A stretch of DNA of 64,000 bases from assembly GCA_008933995.1 (NCBI GenBank), contig WARS01000030.1, positions 2,435,501 through 2,499,500 of the forward strand, in the 5' to 3' direction. The translations under genes and the position numbers were made by a program. The stretch's first letter is position 1, and each line of letters begins with the position of its first letter. The stretch comes from Datnioides undecimradiatus. Lineage: Eukaryota > Chordata > Actinopteri > Lobotiformes > Datnioididae. Positions 21,809 through 34,480 of the stretch are shown in pieces. Under the pieces are notes generated by a model. It searched no databases and was not told the DNA's origin. It saw only the letters and a program-made list of their open reading frames with translations.

Positions 21809-24800
21809 AACCTGGAGAGAAATGAACAAGATTTCACGATCCTACTGTTAAGAAGTCCTTCATGGAGTTCTTTTCAGCGGTCATTTGGAGAATGACGTCA
21901 ACTACACAGGTGGAATTTGAGCTCAGCAAGAACAAGATCTTGCCAATGTTTCTCCGTCCTAGTGCACATTATGGGAATGGGCCACACATGTGATCTAGGT
22001 GCACGGCACCTAATCCATGTCTGGAAAACCAGCCATATGAAACACTGTAACTCACTTAACCCTAAAGTGTGTGGCACAAAGGCCTAACTCTGCCTACTCA
22101 ACAGTCATATACCATATGTAAAAATAGCAGCACTATTGCTCGACACTGGAAAACAAATTATTTAGGATAATTTAATGGTATTTAATATTGCTGTGAAATG
22201 TGATGCATTGTAGATTAGTAGTAGTGGTTCTAAAACTGAGGCTGGGTGTTGGAAAATAATAATCTGTAACTTCTATTTATAAATTTTCCATGTATTTATG
22301 TTTTAATCTCACAATTTGTCATTAAATTGAGATCACATAGGTGCTTACAATGAAGGCAAATGTCAGACATTAGAAAGAGAAAAAGTCTTTTTTTTAAAGT
22401 AAATGGGTATCCAAATTGTTGCCTTAAACAGTAAATGCCTTTGGAATAGTTGGTTCGGTCCTGAAATTGTACCCAGTCCTAATACGTGATACACAATTAA
22501 TTTAGTTCAAGGGAAAAGGTGATTGACAATGAATGTATGTCCAGCACTATTGTGTTCTTTCTAACTGATGTGCCTTCAATAAATCAGAATGCTCATAGAA
22601 AAGTAAGTCAGTGTGTTTATTCTTTATTTTCCATATTCTTAAGATTTGCCAGGTTTGGCTGTCTGATGTCACATGAGAGGGAAACGCTGCAAAAGAATTC
22701 CTGGACTCGGAATCTCTGAAATCCACAGATGAAAGATGGCACGCGATCAAGGGGAAAGTTTTATTAGAACCTAATTACAGACATGACTCATTTGAATAGC
22801 ATTTAAAAATACTAATTGTTCAAAGACAATATGGTCACTGGTCTACATGAATCATTGATTACTAATTCTAAATAATCAGTTTACAATATCAAAGCTAAAA
22901 TATATACATAATATATATAATTTACTTGGGCCTGACAGTTTTCAAACTTGCTGCAGCACTATAAAAGGCTTGTTTGTCTGTATCTTAAAGAGTGTCTTGT
23001 ACAAATGTGGTGATGCTGGTCAACATGTCTAAGCTGATATTTGAGTATTGTGAATCCCGATGGAAAGTCAAACTTGGTGACAGTGGTTTCTGTTCATTTG
23101 GAGGCTGTAGTGAAACTCTTATTTGTCATGATAGTTGTTTTGTTTTGGCTTTAGTTGATCTTTTGACCTTGTTCCTGTGCTGATAAAGGCCTCAGTCTGT
23201 GTACGTAACAAACTTCGTCACTGGAGGGCTCACTGAGTGTAAGACTTCAACACAAGGTGTCTATGTGATCTCATTGCCGGAGGCTGAGAAAGTCCAGCCG
23301 TTTCCCCTGCGCTGTCGTCATGAGACATCTGGGACTGTTTGAGGAGCATGGCTCTGAATTGGTTCAGCAGGGATGGTTATTGAATGTCTTCGACATGTCA
23401 GATCTGACATTTGGAAGAGCGAGTGGTTGGCATTTGTCTCTTCACCAGGCCCGGCCCTGGCACTTCATGTATCATGTAGAGCAGCTTGGAGGAAAGAGAG
23501 AACGAGAGGGAAGTTTACATATCGGCACAGACGGATGAACAGGGCTTACTGGAGTGTATATGAGACAGGCAGATCGGATCCTGCTGGCGGTCTCCTGCAT
23601 TGTTTCAGTGATGTAGTCAGGGCTCAATGGTCATCCTCTTTACTCTGAATCAGAGTGCTACACAAATGCTGTTAACTCTGGCTTTCTCCTCTGTAGATTC
23701 ACAGAAAGTAGACATATCACAGACTGTATCACTATGATCTCATGAGCACCCGCAAGACTGGAAGTTAGACATTATTGCAGGAGAAACAGGATCATATTGT
23801 ATTCAGGAATTTTCAGGTATTATTCAGGTATTGACTGTATTCAGGTCCTTTGTTTGAAAGTGAAAAACTAAAATGTGTGAATAATCCATCACAAGTAAAA
23901 GCAAGGTACTTATTCCAAATCTCCCTTTTGTTATTAACATATTATGTATTCTAAGATGATCATGTAAACTGCATTTTAATGTTGTCAGTTGGTCAAAGCT
24001 AATATTAAATTCCACAGACAAAATCGAATAAATTATTACCAACTACTTTTGCCTAAGGTTAACGGTGCACTACAGAGTGAGGGCAAAAGACAACAAATGC
24101 TTTGCGCACTACTACGCTACACTGACCACACAACACACATTCCACTACACAATACAGTCACTTAGAATACTTCAGTGAAAGCAAAATAAATCCTGAAAGA
24201 TCTCGTCCAGACATGTCATCAGGTGTATGTTAAGTAAACTATTTTGAATATGAATTCACGTCAGTTATTGTTGTGTTAGTTAGCTTCTTGCATTCCTTAA
24301 AATGACACCAGTTCCTTCTCCCATTGTTAAAGATTACAGAATCTGTTAATATTTAATTACTGTTCTTTTTAGGATGCTCCAGAGTTTCTAGTGTCAACCT
24401 TCATCAATCAATAATCCTGCATAGTGAAGCACATTCAACTGCAGGAAGAAAAAAAAAACACATTTTTGGATGGGGGAGAAGTTAACCATGTTTCTACAGT
24501 AGCCCAGACTGGACAAACCAAACCAAACATTTGTATTTTTCACATTCTCCTCAGCCACAGATGGTTCTCCGTCCTGCTTGGAGAATGAGAGTGAGTGGAC
24601 AATATATTGGGTTGGTTGAAATCTGCAGCCACACCACTAGATGGCACTAAATCATACACACAGGTCCTTTTAACAGTGAATCATGTTGCACAGAGTAGAC
24701 ACCCTGGAACAGCTGAAACTAATAACTCACATACTTGAATAGACTTGTATTCATTATAAAACCTGCAAGTGAACCTGGTTGTTTTCTGCTTCCTGGGGGG

Positions 24801-25540
24801 CAACGGGAGCAAGTTGTGAACACATTAACATACTTTTCATGACTTTTTAAGTTTATATGGAGGACCTGTTAGCAAAGCGGTGTGTTCACTGATATTAGCT
24901 CTATTTTTGTTCTTCTCTGAAGGAAACTATCTGACTCTTAGCTGCGAAATGCTCCTCTGTCTTTACAAGTGCACCTCTAACTGTGTACACCTGCGGTTTG
25001 CTGCTACAGAAGTCGTGTACAGTGGATTTTTAGAGGTTGCTGAGGTGGAAAACTCTGCAATACAAGCAGTGATGTTGTGCAATGAGCAATGTTGAAGCTG
25101 GAAACCTAGTCAGTGAGCTGAAACACACTACAAAATTCTATCATGAGGGGAGCTGCAGGTTTTAGGCAATAACGCTCAGTAGGTTCATCACATTGTACCA
25201 TGTAATACTTTGTTCTTATAGAAATATTACAGCTGATTAAATGTCAGAATTTTCTGTAAAAGAAAAAAAGTGTATTTGTTGCAAAAACAAGTGCGCTTTT
25301 TAATAAAATTCCCATGCAACTTAGTCAAATACCACCAGAGCATAGCAGCTGTCATTATACATGTAAAGAGATTTGATAAAACCACTTACCATAGTTTGGC
25401 AGACGAGATAAGACTGACACGTGACACTGAACCCCAAACATCCAGGAGGCCAATACAAATATGTGAAGACCTTTTCATCCATACAGTGATGCTAATATTC
25501 CTGAAGAGGGCAGCATTGACTCACAGTTTCATTCATGCAT
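21809..25540. other. tmem53 3' flank and gene-poor DNA, no gene recognised
   Basis: It begins with tmem53 3' UTR; an AATAAA occurs at about 22578. The block 23200-23640 is high-complexity and GC-richer but has no supported exon on either strand. If human synteny held, rnf220 would be expected here in convergent orientation; I looked on the minus strand for its C-terminal RING sequence and did not recognise it. Confidence 0.4.
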
Positions 25541-26680
25541 CGTCTCAGTGAGGCCTCGACCGAGCATCAGAGGCGACGATGCCAAGGTTCAGCGGCGGGT
25601 ATTTTATTCAGGGCTCCTGAGAGATGAAGGCTGGGGAACGTTACCTCTGGAAGCTGAAAAGCGAAAAGCGGTTCATGTATGAACTGAGAAACAATGTCTT
25701 CATATACAAATTGTTGAGCTAATTCAAGTGAAGAGCAGTATGACTTTCCCAAAACCCTACCTTTTCTCTTCTCATCATTTTTCTCCTCGTGTGACAGTGG
25801 AGAGGATGAGAACAAAGCATTAATTTAAAGAAAGAATGACTCATTTCAGTTAAGGATGGGAGATAAAGGCGGGAGAATAGCCGGGAATAGATGGGTGGGA
25901 AGAAAACGTCATAACCCCCCCCCCCCATGCACACACACCACCCATTTCAGAAACGCACTGAAAGAAGAAATTACCCCATGGAAGTTAATGAAGTCTCACA
26001 AGTTGATGAGGGGAAAATTGCGGCGAAGAGGGGTCAGCGCTTTCTCTTTAGCCTTTCCCTCTTCCACGGAAAATGGCTGCGGTCAAGATCCATACTTTTA
26101 GAGGACGCTGAGCACTCCAACGCAGGGATGGAGTGAGAGAGATGGGAGGCGTTGGGGGTGGGGGGTAGAGGGGCACCAAGATTAATGGTATTAAGTGGTA
26201 GCACTTGGCAACGCGGTAACATATCGTGTATGTTCTCTATTCCACACTGATAGTTTCATAGACCTTGGCTTTACACATTGACTTTTAGCTGTGATTTACA
26301 GGATTCGAATAATCCGAGTGGCTTTTCATTATCACAAGACCCGCGAGCATCTTCGCTATGGAGTCACATCAGTGCCACTTTTATCGGGAAATACAGTCAA
26401 AGCCTAAGAACGTGCCAGTGTTTCCCCCCCTGCACTTTGTATTGCTGGTTATCACGCAAAGCCAAAAAATGAGAAAGGACAGAAGTTTCTTCCAGAGACG
26501 CGTTTATTTCCACCCAGCAAATTTTCCTTCACTTAATGTCACTCTGAAACGAAAGGAAATGTTTGTGTTTATGTACACGTTGACATTTTGGATGCTACAC
26601 CCGAACCCCCTTTTTTCTAGATCATTGGATGGGGAAGCACAGGATTTTATCTGACAGGCGCGCACGCACACACACACACA
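25541..26680. promoter_or_regulatory. Candidate conserved non-coding block
   Basis: High-complexity sequence with stop codons in all frames, interrupted only by a poly-C tract (about 25916-25926). Segments 26235-26420 and 25540-25700 have the balanced base composition typical of developmental enhancers. This is a compositional judgement; conservation was not tested. Confidence 0.25.
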
Positions 26681-26951
26681 GAGTATCAGGATCTAATGGC
26701 AAATCTCTGTGCCTCCTTCTCTGGAGATTTGAAGTGATTTTGTATAATGTTTGACATTTTGATTTTTAAGGCTGACATACTGTGATTTTATGGCCAATGA
26801 TCGCGTTTTGTTTTTTTGTTTTTTCCAGAATTGTTCCTTCAGACATATGATCTTAAACAATAAGAAATATTATTTTCAATAATGGGAGCAAAATGATGTT
26901 CCTAAATCTAAATTTAGAGAGTTTAAAGCTAGAATTTGTATTAATTTGATT

Positions 26952-26976
26952 GATAGATAGATAGATAGATAGATAG
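26952..26976 (+). repeat. (GATA)n microsatellite
   Basis: Six tandem GATA/TAGA units. Confidence 0.9.
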
Positions 26977-26999
26977 TCATTCTTATCTCTTCCAGCACA

Positions 27000-28027
27000 C
27001 ATACAGATATACCCATGTGTGTCACGCTGCATCTTCGAGGCGACACACACGACGTTGAAGCCATGCCTTTCTCTCTCGCTCCACGGGACCGGCCCTGTGA
27101 TCAAGTTGTGCGGGGAGCCGACGAGAAGTCACTCAAGTCACCCTCTCTTCCCTCTAATGAGCAAAGTGTCTCGTGGAAGCCGAGTCCGAGGCAGCATGGG
27201 AGCTCACACACACGCACACACACACACGGCACACTAGCACAAAGAGGAATAAAACGCGCCGCGAGTGCACACAAACACACACCTTCAATGGGATGAAATC
27301 CAGAGGATCAGGACCAAAGTCCCGTCCGCCTTTGAGTAACTTTAAAAGGTCTCCTGGTGTTTTGGGTTGAAGAATGAAGAGAAAATTGATGTGTGTGTGC
27401 GTGAATGTGTGCGTGCGCGGCTTGAGAAGGGAATCGGCTTGTTGGACCAAACAGGGAGCCGTCATCAAAATCTCCCCTGGTCTATCTCAGCCCCTCAGCC
27501 CTCTACTTAAGACCAAAAGAGGCAAGAAAAGCGATGGAATGTAAGATAAAGGGGGAAAAGAGACAGAGAGACGTAGAGGGAGAGGAAGATGGAGAGTGAG
27601 AGGAACAGCAGTGTAGAAACCCCTCAGCGTGTGTGCAGCCTCTCTCCCATCGCGTGGTGCAGCAGGCTGCCTCTCTCAGCCTATTCAAAGAGAGTGTGTG
27701 TTAGTGGAGGAGTGTGTGTGTTTCTTCACAGATGTCCTTGAACAGAACCCCCTCGGCTCTGCGGATCCCTGCTGCCACTGGAGAACATTTGACAAGCAGC
27801 AGGCTCTTGTTAGAGCGCTGTCAAATTAAAGGTGTGTGTGTGTAGGTCTGGAAAAAGCGTGTGTGTGCGTGTGAATGTGTGTGTGTTTCAGAGGCTCTAT
27901 TCAGAGCCCTGTCAAATTAAAACTACCAAACAAACTGTGCGTGTCACACAGACAGGCCAAGTCGCGTGTATGATGGCAGTGGTAGGGCCTGGGCTGCTTT
28001 GTCTGTGTTTGTTTGTGGGTGAATATC

Positions 28028-28067
<40 letters not shown>

Positions 28068-28200
28068 CGCAGATGCCTGGGAGAAACAGATTTGGGTTTT
28101 GTGGCATCTTTTTTTCTACATGCATCTTTCACCTGTTTGGAATAAACAAATCCACACGCACTCATCTATGTTAATGTTGTACCTAATGAGCCGTACCTAG
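27000..28200. other. Microsatellite-rich non-coding DNA
   Basis: Many short CA/GT runs (27208-27230, 27388-27420, 27690-27725, 27830-27890) between high-complexity pieces. No exon was recognised. Confidence 0.4.
28031..28063 (+). repeat. (GT)16 microsatellite
   Basis: Perfect GT repeat continuing into GCGTGCGC. Confidence 0.95.
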
Positions 28201-29534
28201 ATGTAAAACATATAGTGTCACACGCACACACAAACATGTAACCTCAGCACTTAAAGCTGCAATCAGATGATTTTACATGGTCCGATTAGACCTTGACAGT
28301 CTAAAGTGAGGAAATGCAAGCAAAATAAATAAAATACAAACATATACTTTCCAACCGCTGGTTATTATCCTCTTTATTTCAGTCTGAGTGGAATAAATCA
28401 TGTTTAAATCCACTTAATGTTGCCCAGGAATGAAGGCAACATTATTTTGTACCTGTATTCCCTAAAAATATATTTAGATCAACACAAAGATAATTTTGTC
28501 GATAAAACACTGAGGTGTCTGGAATAATGTAATTAAAAGGAAAGCTGTAGGTCTCCTGCTGGTTGCGTGGCAGACAGTATAGATGTATTAACATAGACTG
28601 TACAGTACACACAGCTCCTGTCAAACCACAACTTTTCTTATCATTTCTGTTCTTGCAGAGATGAAACACAGAGGATGCTCTTCAACTTTAGACATACTTG
28701 TACTTTGATTCTTCTGGCTTTGAACAGAGCCTAGCCAGCTGATTAACAGTGTTGCAGTGTCGATGCTAACAGATGCTAAGTGCCTGCCAGCTACAGCTTC
28801 ATATTAAGCACACACATATGAGAATGGTATCAATCCTCTCATTCAGCTTTTGGCAAGACAGTAGAATGTTACCCTGGATATAAAAAGTCTACACACCATT
28901 ATGCGTCTTTAACCCATTAACTCCGAATGCGTCTCCGGCAGCACGTTTATGATGCTAGGGTCTTATTTTTCTCCTTTTTTTTGGACTACAGCAATTACGT
29001 CATGGTTTGTGCCTCAGAAAAATTCTAACTGTTTCTGAAAGCTGAGACGTTGCACTTTCCAGCCAAAATGGTGTTATTACGGTAAATTCACTTGCGAATG
29101 TCCTGGAAGCCCGCAAAGCAGCCGCTTTGTTGCCACAGCACAAACAGCGGTAGAGAAAGTTACCTTTTTATGGCCTGTTTTTGCACATTATGAGACACAG
29201 ATTCTTGAATTTTATTGGAAATAGTTTTATACTTTTCAAATTTCAAACATAACGTGCAAAATCTGCTATTCATGTATTATTGCAGTGTTGTTTGTTCACA
29301 AAAACTCTGAAATCCAATTAAATGTTTTGTGTTTTTCAACTGTTATCACCTCTTGTAACATGCAGTAAATAGTAAATAACTGCCAGGTATTGAAAGTTGC
29401 AGGTATTCTGGAAAAATGGGCATAAGCACATACAGGACAGGCAGTTGAAATGTGAAATTCCTGAAATTCACCTTCAGCTTTCTAATGACATTCAGCAGGT
29501 TTTGTGTCAAATAACTGTTAATAGTTAATAGCTG
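28201..29534. other. Gene-poor DNA, nothing recognised
   Basis: AT-rich sequence without supported exons or RNA genes. Confidence 0.4.
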
Positions 29535-29710
29535 TTAAGCAGTTCTTCTGTGTTAGCAAGAGCCCCTGACCCAGCTGAAGAGAAGCAGCACCAAAGCTTG
29601 ATGCTACCACCACACACCAGACCATAACACGTCTTCCCACGTGGTTTTTGGTACCTGAGTGGATCATTTGACTTAATTCTCCTGGCTTTGTTTTCATTTT
29701 TTGCACCTGA
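29535..29710 (-). mobile_element. Tc1/mariner transposase fragment
   Basis: On the minus strand the sequence reads TWEDVLWSGVWW then, in another frame, GGSIKLWCCFSSAGSGAL, matching the GGSI-x-LW-x-CF block of Tc1-like transposases (family knowledge), followed by an EELL stretch. The frame break between the two parts shows that it is a dead fragment. Confidence 0.6.
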
Positions 29711-30355
29711 CCCCGTATCTTAAAGTAGAAATACAGGAGATTGTTGTCACATGTGGAGTTGACCAGTAGCTGCCAGAAACTCCTGTAGTACTGTCAGTGT
29801 TGCTGTTGCTGTTTTTTTAAAAAAATCTTCCTAATAATTCACAATTATGCAATTCCTTTTCCCTGTGGGTTTCTGTTTGTTATATAATCACATTAAAGAT
29901 GAAGTAAGGCTGACATTTTCATTGTTCTTATTTCTGTCTTTACATTCAAAAACCTACAGTTTGATAAAGTTGTGTTGGCTTTTTTGTCCTCAGTATTTCC
30001 AAAAGCTAAAACTATTTCTTCAAGGTCACAAGCAAATAAGGTTGGAATCTACAATAGGAAGGGGACTAGAAATTGTTTTAGGTGTACACGTGGAATAAGA
30101 GTTATGGTTAGCCATGTGATCTGAAGTTGAATATGAGCAAAAAATAAATGCAAATGCATGTAAAAAAGTATACTAATTAGAAACAGTATTCCTGGTGTGT
30201 ATATGTTTTCTTACCTAAGTGTGCATATGTGCATTTTTTTAGTGTTTGTCCACTACTGAGGCTGTGTAAGTGTTTTAACTTTGCCTCCATTAGCAAAATG
30301 TTATGATTTATGCAGTTGCTGGCAGACTAATATCTTTAGAAGTTTTTTTTCCTTT
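29711..30355. other. Gene-poor DNA, nothing recognised
   Basis: AT-rich; open frames here lack protein-like composition. Confidence 0.4.
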
Positions 30356-30560
30356 ATCTTGTAGCCGCGAAGCCGATTCATCTTAAAGAGTGATGAGGGG
30401 AGGTTGCTCTCTATGCAAAACGCATTAAAGCTAAATGAGGAGTCTATTACTCAAATCCGTCTGATAATCCGTTAGCTAAAGACCCCTGGCCGCTAACTAA
30501 GCAGATTAAGATATGTCATTGCCACCGCAACCAGGATTACAATAGTACACTACTCGTGAT
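30356..30560. promoter_or_regulatory. Candidate conserved non-coding element
   Basis: A sharply bounded high-complexity block starting after a poly-T run, with homeodomain-type cores (CATTAAAG, TAATCC, GATTAAG), stops in all frames and no repeat wording. Enhancer-like by composition only. Confidence 0.35.
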
Positions 30561-31770
30561 CTCACACACACACACGCACAGAGAGAAACACCTTGCTGAG
30601 TATATTTTATACAACTACATTTCTGTTTTCCATTCTGCACACTTACACGTACACACACACATACACACGGTCTCGCATATACACATAATGTTGGTCAGTT
30701 AATCCCATACTTTGTCACACACTCTTGCACACATACACAGGCGTGTAGACAGACACACACACACGTTGTCCACACCCCCCGGCACTTATCTACATACAGT
30801 GTCTCCTTGCCAACTCACTTCATAGAATTAATTCTCTGCTCTCCGCCTACTCTGTTGTGCTGTTTGTGTGTGTATGTGTGCGGTGAAAGGCATGCACAAG
30901 GGACTCATGAAGAGGCCGTGTTTGTATGAACATGGACAATTCATCATGGCTTGATTAACATACAAGATTTTATCTCCCTTCCTCCGTCTCTCCCTCTCCC
31001 TCTGCTTTGGTCCTGTGGTGATAATTACAAATAATTTATTCCTACTGGTTAATTAACTGATATCCTTTGCACAGACTCCTGAAAATACAGGAAACATTTT
31101 GAGTAGCTCGGAGTAAAGCCAAGTCAGGTGATGTTGATCTAATTATAGGAAACAAAAGAATGAATCGTGTGAAGTCGCCTCAATGTTGGCATGTTTTAAC
31201 CTGCTGAAATTGCGATGCTAACACAAATATTAGCATGATCACGATTACTTCAAATGATGCCTTTAGGTGTAATTCTTAAGATTCAGTCCTAGTTGGTAAC
31301 ACCTGTGGTTACCAGGTAACAATAAGGTAATATTACACCTCTTCAGTGGCAACTTTGTTAGTAATACGGAAAAGCAAGTGCTTTCTGCTAATGCGAATCC
31401 TACATTTGCCTCAGAGATCATTCAGTACAGAGAGCAAATGGTAAATAGTGAAACCGATATCAAGGACATAAAATAGTGCTGGATCACGTGTTTGTCTTGG
31501 TTCTTATGCTGGCAAAAATGGCGGACCCCTCCGCTACCAATAAAGGTGTCTAAACACAATCAATTGCAGTGGAAGGAAAAAAAAATCAGACCATAGTATC
31601 TGTGTGGTTCCATGAAAATATTAAAAATGTATGTTATGTTTTAATGTTCAGCATGAAATTTGCACAAAAGTTGCACAAGCCATTGAAGCAGGAAAACTTT
31701 TTTTTGGTCGTATCTAGGTGTGTTCTGGGGATTTAAGATGCTAACCATGCAACTGTAACATGCCTAGTTC
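30561..31770. other. CA-rich and gene-poor DNA
   Basis: Short interrupted CA runs (30565-30780), then unremarkable sequence. No exon was recognised. Confidence 0.4.
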
Positions 31771-32070
31771 CACATGTAGACCCCCCAGTGTGACTCAGTT
31801 AAAAGCCGGTGTGAGGCCCAGCTGCAGACTGTAGATGGCCCAGGGCAGACATCAGTGTCCACATCACTGCAGATCTTGGAGCTGGTTGACCTGTGCCGGG
31901 CTTGTCTTGTTTCCAACGACCGTTTGTTACTAATTAATGGACTGAAGCCCATTCTCCAGCCCTGAGTGCAACACAAACCACATGCATTAAACATGACCAT
32001 GTGTCCCTCTGCTGCCAGAGCTGGGGTGATAGAAAGAGAGAGGGAGAAGGAGAGCGGAGACTGAGAGAGA
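31771..32070. promoter_or_regulatory. Candidate conserved non-coding element
   Basis: High-complexity block with E-box-like CAGCTG and a TAATTAATGG homeodomain-type core near 31930, ending in a GA-rich tract at 32030-32070. No coding signature on either strand. Confidence 0.25.
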
Positions 32071-33420
32071 GAGAACAATATGCACCTGTAACACTTCAGC
32101 TGACTTAAAAATGCACAAATAAGTACAAAGTTACCGACAGTTTCATGACAAAGTCAGATGTTCTTCTGCTGTCAACACTTTTCAATAGAACACAAGTTAT
32201 TTTTGGTCAGAGGTAAAAGCCTTATTCAGTTTCTGCACAGACAATGTCAGGTGACAGAGATGGATATAAAACAGCTGGTTGAATTAGTTTTACATAAGAT
32301 GAACAACTCCATTAGAAAACACCTGGTTATTTTAAGGAATGGTACAAGACTGTGTACCGTCTGCTCCAAAGGTTAAGCTCGGGAAGAATCATCCAATCAA
32401 AGAGCTCCACCCAAAGTTCCTCTGCATGCACTGCAAAAGCCCAGCTGAAGCTAAAAATGCATCTTTTGTAGAAGGCAGATATTACATGTAGCAGTTAAAG
32501 TCAATGACTTTCTAACTCTGGGTTAGTAGAGGGAAAATGTGCTGCTTCTAATGTTAAGTTGTAACCGGCCAAAGGTCCATTTGGATGAGACTGCTAAAAA
32601 CAAAAACAGAAATTTAAGATGTCTTTAATGATACTTGGAGAACCAATGTCACAACTCTATACAAGGACACAGTTCATTAGGTTTTGTTAGTGTTTGGGAA
32701 TTTTATGCCATAAGCTCAAGTTCACTAAAGAAATTCAAGCATCAGGGAAACTGCATTCTGTTTTGAACACAATGTTTCGACCCAAATAACCCTGCGTCCT
32801 TTGTTTTCAGGCTGTTGCATATTTACCTTACCGTTATGCCTTGTCACCTTTTTACCAGTATTTCATCAGGGTCCCTTCAATCTACGTACAAATAACACGA
32901 CTTTGGGCTTTCAAAGTGTGTCTGCCAAATGCCAATCTCTCCCATTCACTTCTATGGAGGGCAGAGCTATAGTCAGGTGATTATTGTCATCATGGTAACA
33001 AATAAACACATGGCGAAAGTTGTGAAATGTTGCAGATTGGTCCAGTATTGAAAACATAACTACCTGCTTAGGTTTTAGGAAAAGAAGATAGAAGTCTGGG
33101 TATTTATGTGTATGTTACCCAACACCCATGCACCACCTAACTGTCTTGCTGTTCTTTTAAAGGTAATATTTGGATACAACTGCTCTCAACGTATGTTTAA
33201 AGGAAAGGCCGGTGCATCACTTGCATGCAAAATTGGACTTTGGCCTATGCACTGCATGCTATTTGAAAGTCTAAAGTCATGTTATGTGTACTTAGGCAGA
33301 GGAGAATGGGTTTGAGTATTTAGATAAGCTGGTGTGAAAACATTTAGGATGTCTGAGAAGGGCCTCTCAAAAGATTGGACTTGCCCTTTAAGACTGAAAG
33401 CGTCCTTGGTGGCCATCATT
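32071..33420. other. Gene-poor DNA, nothing recognised
   Basis: No supported exon, RNA gene or repeat family. Confidence 0.35.
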
Positions 33421-33479
33421 ACACACGCACATACACACCCAAACTAAAACACACACACACTGTAACACACGTTTAATGC

Positions 33480-33890
33480 ATAAATTGCCATTATCTGAGC
33501 TGCCGCCGGTGGCAGAAGCGCCCCCACCAAGATCACCTCAGCTGACAAAAGTTAATTTGCACTAATGATGTTTTACTCCTCTCATTACCTTAAATCATCT
33601 CCTTCCCTTCCCCTCCCTGCCTTCACCGCAGAGAGCAAGAGAGAGATGCGAGCAGGAAGCACCCAGGCGCCGGAATAAGTGAGACGCAGTGAGATACACA
33701 GTGGCCGAGAATGCAGTGAGCAGTTTGTAATTGTTATTGTCCGGGATAAAGTTGATGTTCATTCGAGCCGCTCTAAACAGCTCTTCTCTCTGCGCCGGCT
33801 GTTAAATATTTTACGCCATCGTATAATTATCAAAGCTACTCAAGTTAATTTTTGATGGAAGGCATGTGCACTCTCAAGTGTTTTTACTGT
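33480..33890. promoter_or_regulatory. Candidate conserved non-coding element pair
   Basis: Two high-complexity pieces (33480-33600 and 33715-33890) flank a purine-rich link. The second has TTTACGCCATCGTATAATTA followed by TCAAAG (TCF-like) and TTAATTTTTGATGG, a motif-dense layout common in developmental enhancers. Conservation was not tested. Confidence 0.35.
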
Positions 33891-34325
33891 ACAGCCCGCT
33901 GCAGCGTTGTATTTATGTTGTAGGCTTAAGTGGCAGACTTTGTAATGATAACAGAGTCTCGGCTTAACAAGTGTAGAGTGTTTAATGTGTAAATGAGGTT
34001 TTTTTTATAGTGCAACTTTGAGTATTATAGTTTTATGAGTGGAGCGAAGTAATGAGCCTTTTGTTGTGTTTTGCCAAACTTCTTCAGCCTCACAGCTATT
34101 CCACGGTCTCTTGTTGAAGTGTCTTGTTTTCTTTTATTGTTGTTTTTTTTGTTAATTACTGACAGTTTAAATCCACAGTATCAAACACAGTAGCTTTTGA
34201 ATGCCCCACACCTATGACCCCATACTGGCACCTGTGTTTTACAGTGAGGCCTCCACCTAATTTGTGGAGTTTGGTGACCTCTCCATCTTTTCTGCGTAGC
34301 CTCACCCTCACTCACTGTGAGCGAA
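33891..34325. other. Gene-poor DNA, nothing recognised
   Basis: AT-rich sequence with poly-T runs at about 33999-34007 and 34140-34151. Confidence 0.35.
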
Positions 34326-34480
34326 CAGATCCATCCATCCATTTTCTGTAACTGCTTTATCCTTTTCAGGGTCGCAGGCTGCTGGAGCCTGTCCCAGCAG
34401 TGATTGGGTGGGAGGCAGGGTACACCCAGGACAGGTCGCCAGTCTGTCGCTGGGCCGACACATAGAGACAAACAATCAGA
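34326..34480 (+). repeat. Dispersed teleost repeat of the 'CCATCCATCCATTTTCTGTA ... GGGTCGCAGG' type
   Basis: The order of blocks 'ATCCATCCATCCATTTTCTG', 'CTTTATCCTTTTCAGGGTCG', 'GGAGCCTGTCCCAGC', 'GGGTACACCCAGGACAGGTC' and 'GCCAGTCTGTCGC' is one of the commonest interspersed repeats in fish genomes. Class uncertain (probably a non-LTR element 3' end). Confidence 0.7.

Noticed and set aside
22740-25000. Search for rnf220 3' exons on the minus strand, expected from human synteny
   Set aside because: The conserved RING-domain wording was not recognised on the minus strand. The gene may be elsewhere, or my reading may have missed small exons.
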